NCBI RefSeq assembly: GCF_000308775.1
Contig: NZ_BAGJ01000001.1
Span: forward strand, 1-64,000
Direction: 5' to 3'
Source of the DNA: Nocardia testacea NBRC 100365
GTDB lineage: Bacteria > Actinomycetota > Actinomycetes > Mycobacteriales > Mycobacteriaceae
DNA length: 64,000 nucleotides
Within the stretch, counting starts at the first letter, position 1, and each line of letters opens with the position of its first letter. The notes under the pieces were generated by a model. It saw nothing but the letters and a program-made list of their open reading frames with translations. It was not told where the DNA came from and searched no databases. The translations under genes were made by a program, and so were the position numbers. Of the stretch, positions 61,843 through 64,000 are shown one piece after another.

Positions 61843-64000
61843 TCAGCGGGGCCGCACCAAAGGGAACGTCTGGGTCTCCCGGAGCGCGCGCCCGGTCAGC
61901 AGCATGATCACCCGGTCCACGCCGAGGCCGAGACCGCCGGTCGGCGGCATGGCGTGCTCGAGTGCGCACAGGAATTCCTCGTCGAGTTCCATGGCCGCCT
62001 GCCCGCCGTCGGCCGCGAGCCGGGACTGGGCGGCCAGCCGTCGCCGCTGTTCCACCGGATCGGTGAGTTCGCTGCACCCCGACCCGAGTTCGATACCGCA
62101 CGCCACCAGATCCCAGCGTTCGGCCAGGGCGGGGTCGCGGCGGGCCGGGCGGGCCAGCGGCGACACCGAGCTCGGGAAATCGGTGTAGAAGGTGGGTTCC
62201 CGAGTGGTCTCCACCACCAGCCGCTCGTAGAGCGCGTAGACCGTGCGGCCCTCGTCCCAGCCGGGCTGAGCGACGATATCGGCCTTATCGCACAGTTCCC
62301 GCAGGTCCGGTAGTGCGGTCCGGGGAGAGATATCGACACCGAGCTCCGTCGACAGCGCCTCGTATACCGACCGCACCCGCCATTCACCGGAGATGTCCAC
62401 GGCATGCAGTGAACCGTCCGGGGTCGGCCGCATGGCGATCATCGAATCATTGGCGGCCAGCGCGGCCTGCTGCACCAACTGCCGGCACAGCGTCATCATG
62501 CGCCGATGATCACTATGTGCCTCGTAGGCCTCCAGCACGGTGTATTCGGGCAGGTGGCGGGTATCGGCGCGGGTGTTGCGGAAACCCGGGCCCAGTTCGA
62601 ACAGTTTCTCGACCCCGCCGACACACAGTCGTTTCAGTGCCGGCTCCGGCGCGGCCCGCAGATGCAGATCGGTGTTGTCCGCATCGATACGGGTGCGCAG
62701 ACTCCGGGCGGCCGCACCGCCGGGGCTGTGCTGCAGCACCGGTGTGGTGACCTCCAGGAACCCACAGTCGTGCAGGGCATCGCGCAGAGTCCGTAGCACC
62801 GCACTGCGCCGGGCCAGCAGTTCGCGCGCTTCCCGGTCGATCATGAGGTCCAGGTAACCGCGCCGCATGCGGACCTCGGGGTCGTTGAGGCCGCGCCATT
62901 TGTCCGGGAGTGGGTGCAGGCATTTGCCCAGCATCCGCCAATCCGCCACCAACAGGGACAGTTCACCGCGCCGGCTGTAGCCCAGCTGACCGCTGACCGA
63001 CACCAGATCCCCCAGATCGACGAGTTCACCGAATTCGTCGAGGCGTCGCCGGCCGAGCCGGTCGCGGTCGAGCAGCAGCTGGATATCGCTGGTCCAGTCC
63101 CGGACCACCGCGAAGATCACACCGCCGTAGTCGCGGCGGCGCAGCAGACGCCCCGAGACGCGCACAGTCGTCCCGCGCGGGGTCCGGCGGGCGGCGGCCA
63201 CCGTGTGGGTCGGCGGGAACGGCAGGGGATAGGGGTCGATATTCGCGGCGGCGAGCCGGTCCAGCTTCTCGATACGCACGCGAACCTGTTCGGGGCGGTG
63301 CGCCGCGATCTGCTCCGGTTCACCCGCCACCGGCCCGGTATTCGCGCCGGCACGTAGAGGTACCCGATGTTCCGGTGCGGCGCGGTGCCGGCCGGTATGC
63401 GTGAAGGCCGTGGATCTTCCGCCCGCCCGGGCCAGCAGACCTTCGGCGTGCGCCGCGGCGACGGCGATACGCGCCAGGTCGCGCGAGGAATCGCACAGGA
63501 CGTAGCGAGGTTCCCACCGGGGCTGGTACCGCATACTCGCGCGGTGCAACTGGGCCAGCTGCCACCAGCGCGAGAACGCCAGCGGCAGGGTGCGGGCGCC
63601 GCGCAGGAGACCGGCCGCGGTATGCAACGCGGCCGGCGGCTTCCGGTATGTCACCGGCACGTACTCGCGCGCCGCCGCCTCGAACACCGACCGGAACAGT
63701 GTGAAACTCAGCGAGACCTGGTGGATGCCGTGCTGTTCGGCGCGCAGCGCCAGTTCCGCGATCAGCAGGTCGGTGGTCTCCGTGCTGCTGCCGGGTGCGC
63801 GGCGCAGCAATTCCAGTGTGGCACCGGTCTTTCCCCAGGGGACCAGGGAGAGCATTCCCAGCACCCGGTCGTCGGCGTCGACGGCTTCCACCAGCAGGCA
63901 GTCGCCGTCGTGCCGGTCGCCGAGCCGGTCCAGCGGCAGCGGATACCCGCGTTCGGTCTCACCGCGGCGCCAGTCCTCGGCACGTACCGTGAGCCGGGCG
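61843..64000 (-). CDS. lysX: LysX-like bifunctional lysylphosphatidylglycerol synthetase / lysyl-tRNA synthetase (partial at right edge)
   Basis: At least 718 codons are visible; the N-terminus with its membrane helices lies off the window, and the frame is open to the last base. The visible part begins in the DUF2156 aminoacyl-transferase domain (DRHDGDCLLVEAVD; LSLVPWGKT; SFTLFRSVFE) and passes to a LysRS-type module: an OB fold (VRVSGRLLRRRDYGGVIFAV), class II motif 2 region (LKRLCVGGVEKLFELGPGF, RNTRADTRHLPEYTVLEAY) and motif 3 GLGLGVDRVIMLLTG. In M. tuberculosis LysX motif 2 reads FRNEG; here the Glu is Thr. LysX lysinylates phosphatidylglycerol in the membrane, giving resistance to cationic peptides. 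Confidence 0.9.
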   Translation of the reverse strand, partial: ARLTVRAEDWRRGETERGYPLPLDRLGDRHDGDCLLVEAVDADDRVLGMLSLVPWGKTGATLELLRRAPGSSTETTDLLIAELALRAEQHGIHQVSLSFTLFRSVFEAAAREYVPVTYRKPPAALHTAAGLLRGARTLPLAFSRWWQLAQLHRASMRYQPRWEPRYVLCDSSRDLARIAVAAAHAEGLLARAGGRSTAFTHTGRHRAAPEHRVPLRAGANTGPVAGEPEQIAAHRPEQVRVRIEKLDRLAAANIDPYPLPFPPTHTVAAARRTPRGTTVRVSGRLLRRRDYGGVIFAVVRDWTSDIQLLLDRDRLGRRRLDEFGELVDLGDLVSVSGQLGYSRRGELSLLVADWRMLGKCLHPLPDKWRGLNDPEVRMRRGYLDLMIDREARELLARRSAVLRTLRDALHDCGFLEVTTPVLQHSPGGAAARSLRTRIDADNTDLHLRAAPEPALKRLCVGGVEKLFELGPGFRNTRADTRHLPEYTVLEAYEAHSDHRRMMTLCRQLVQQAALAANDSMIAMRPTPDGSLHAVDISGEWRVRSVYEALSTELGVDISPRTALPDLRELCDKADIVAQPGWDEGRTVYALYERLVVETTREPTFYTDFPSSVSPLARPARRDPALAERWDLVACGIELGSGCSELTDPVEQRRRLAAQSRLAADGGQAAMELDEEFLCALEHAMPPTGGLGLGVDRVIMLLTGRALRETQTFPLVRPR

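Overview
The window is a GC-rich actinobacterial chromosome segment centred on the replication origin. Gene content and order (rpmH-dnaA, dnaN-recF-DUF721-gyrB-gyrA, DUF3566, tRNA-Ile, then the crgA / pknAB / pbpA-rodA / pstP / fhaBA cluster) are those of the mycolic-acid Mycobacteriales. Overall it looks most like Nocardia or a close relative. This is judged from protein resemblance and synteny, not from a database search.

Layout. (1) 1-3.8 kb, minus strand: an 8-bp tandem repeat, a parS-like site, rsmG, jag, yidC, yidD, rnpA, rpmH, leading away from the origin toward parA, which lies off the left edge. (2) 3.8-18.5 kb: dnaA with an unusually long linker, a small Glycolipid_bind-family gene inserted after dnaA, then an oriC rich in DnaA boxes (about 7.64-8.16 kb) with a perfect 51-bp palindrome and an AT-rich unwinding region, followed by dnaN, recF, the DUF721 gene, gyrB, gyrA and a DUF3566 membrane protein. 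Two further palindromic pairs of DnaA boxes lie in front of recF and of the DUF721 gene. (3) 18.5-30 kb: tRNA-Ile, the tiny DLW-39 gene, then an accessory stretch with a TetR regulator, two MpaB/DUF2236 oxygenase-like genes, tRNA-Ala, an HxlR regulator divergent from an imine-reductase-like gene, an XRE regulator, a methyltransferase, a cold-shock-domain protein, a thioesterase and a DrrAB-type ABC exporter. ppiA, expected near here in mycobacteria, is not seen. (4) 29-42 kb: rhomboid protease, PH-domain membrane protein, crgA, a glutamine amidotransferase, and the growth/division signalling operon fhaA-fhaB-pstP-rodA-pbpA-pknA-pknB on the minus strand. (5) 42-52 kb: tRNA-Leu, an SDR gene with KstR-like operators, an apparently gene-free 0.8-kb stretch with hairpins, and the SpoIIM / RDD / DUF58 / MoxR / DUF4129-DUF4350 / DUF7847-like cluster plus a DUF4407 membrane protein. 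(6) 52-64 kb: a 0.9-kb leader region and gltBD, a cutinase, a histidine phosphatase, a GGYPQQ-repeat membrane protein, and the C-terminal part of a LysX-like protein cut by the right edge.

How the genes work together: replication initiation and topology (dnaA, dnaN, recF, gyrBA), chromosome segregation (parS sites), tRNA/protein processing and insertion (rnpA, yidD, yidC, jag), and polar cell-wall growth controlled by Ser/Thr phosphorylation (PknA/PknB against PstP, with FHA readers FhaA/FhaB and effectors RodA/PbpA/CrgA). The most unusual items are the oriC palindrome and satellite DnaA-box palindromes, the oversized DnaA linker, the long gltB leader with overlapping micro-ORFs, the gltB/gltD junction duplication, and the apparent DUF4129-DUF4350 fusion.
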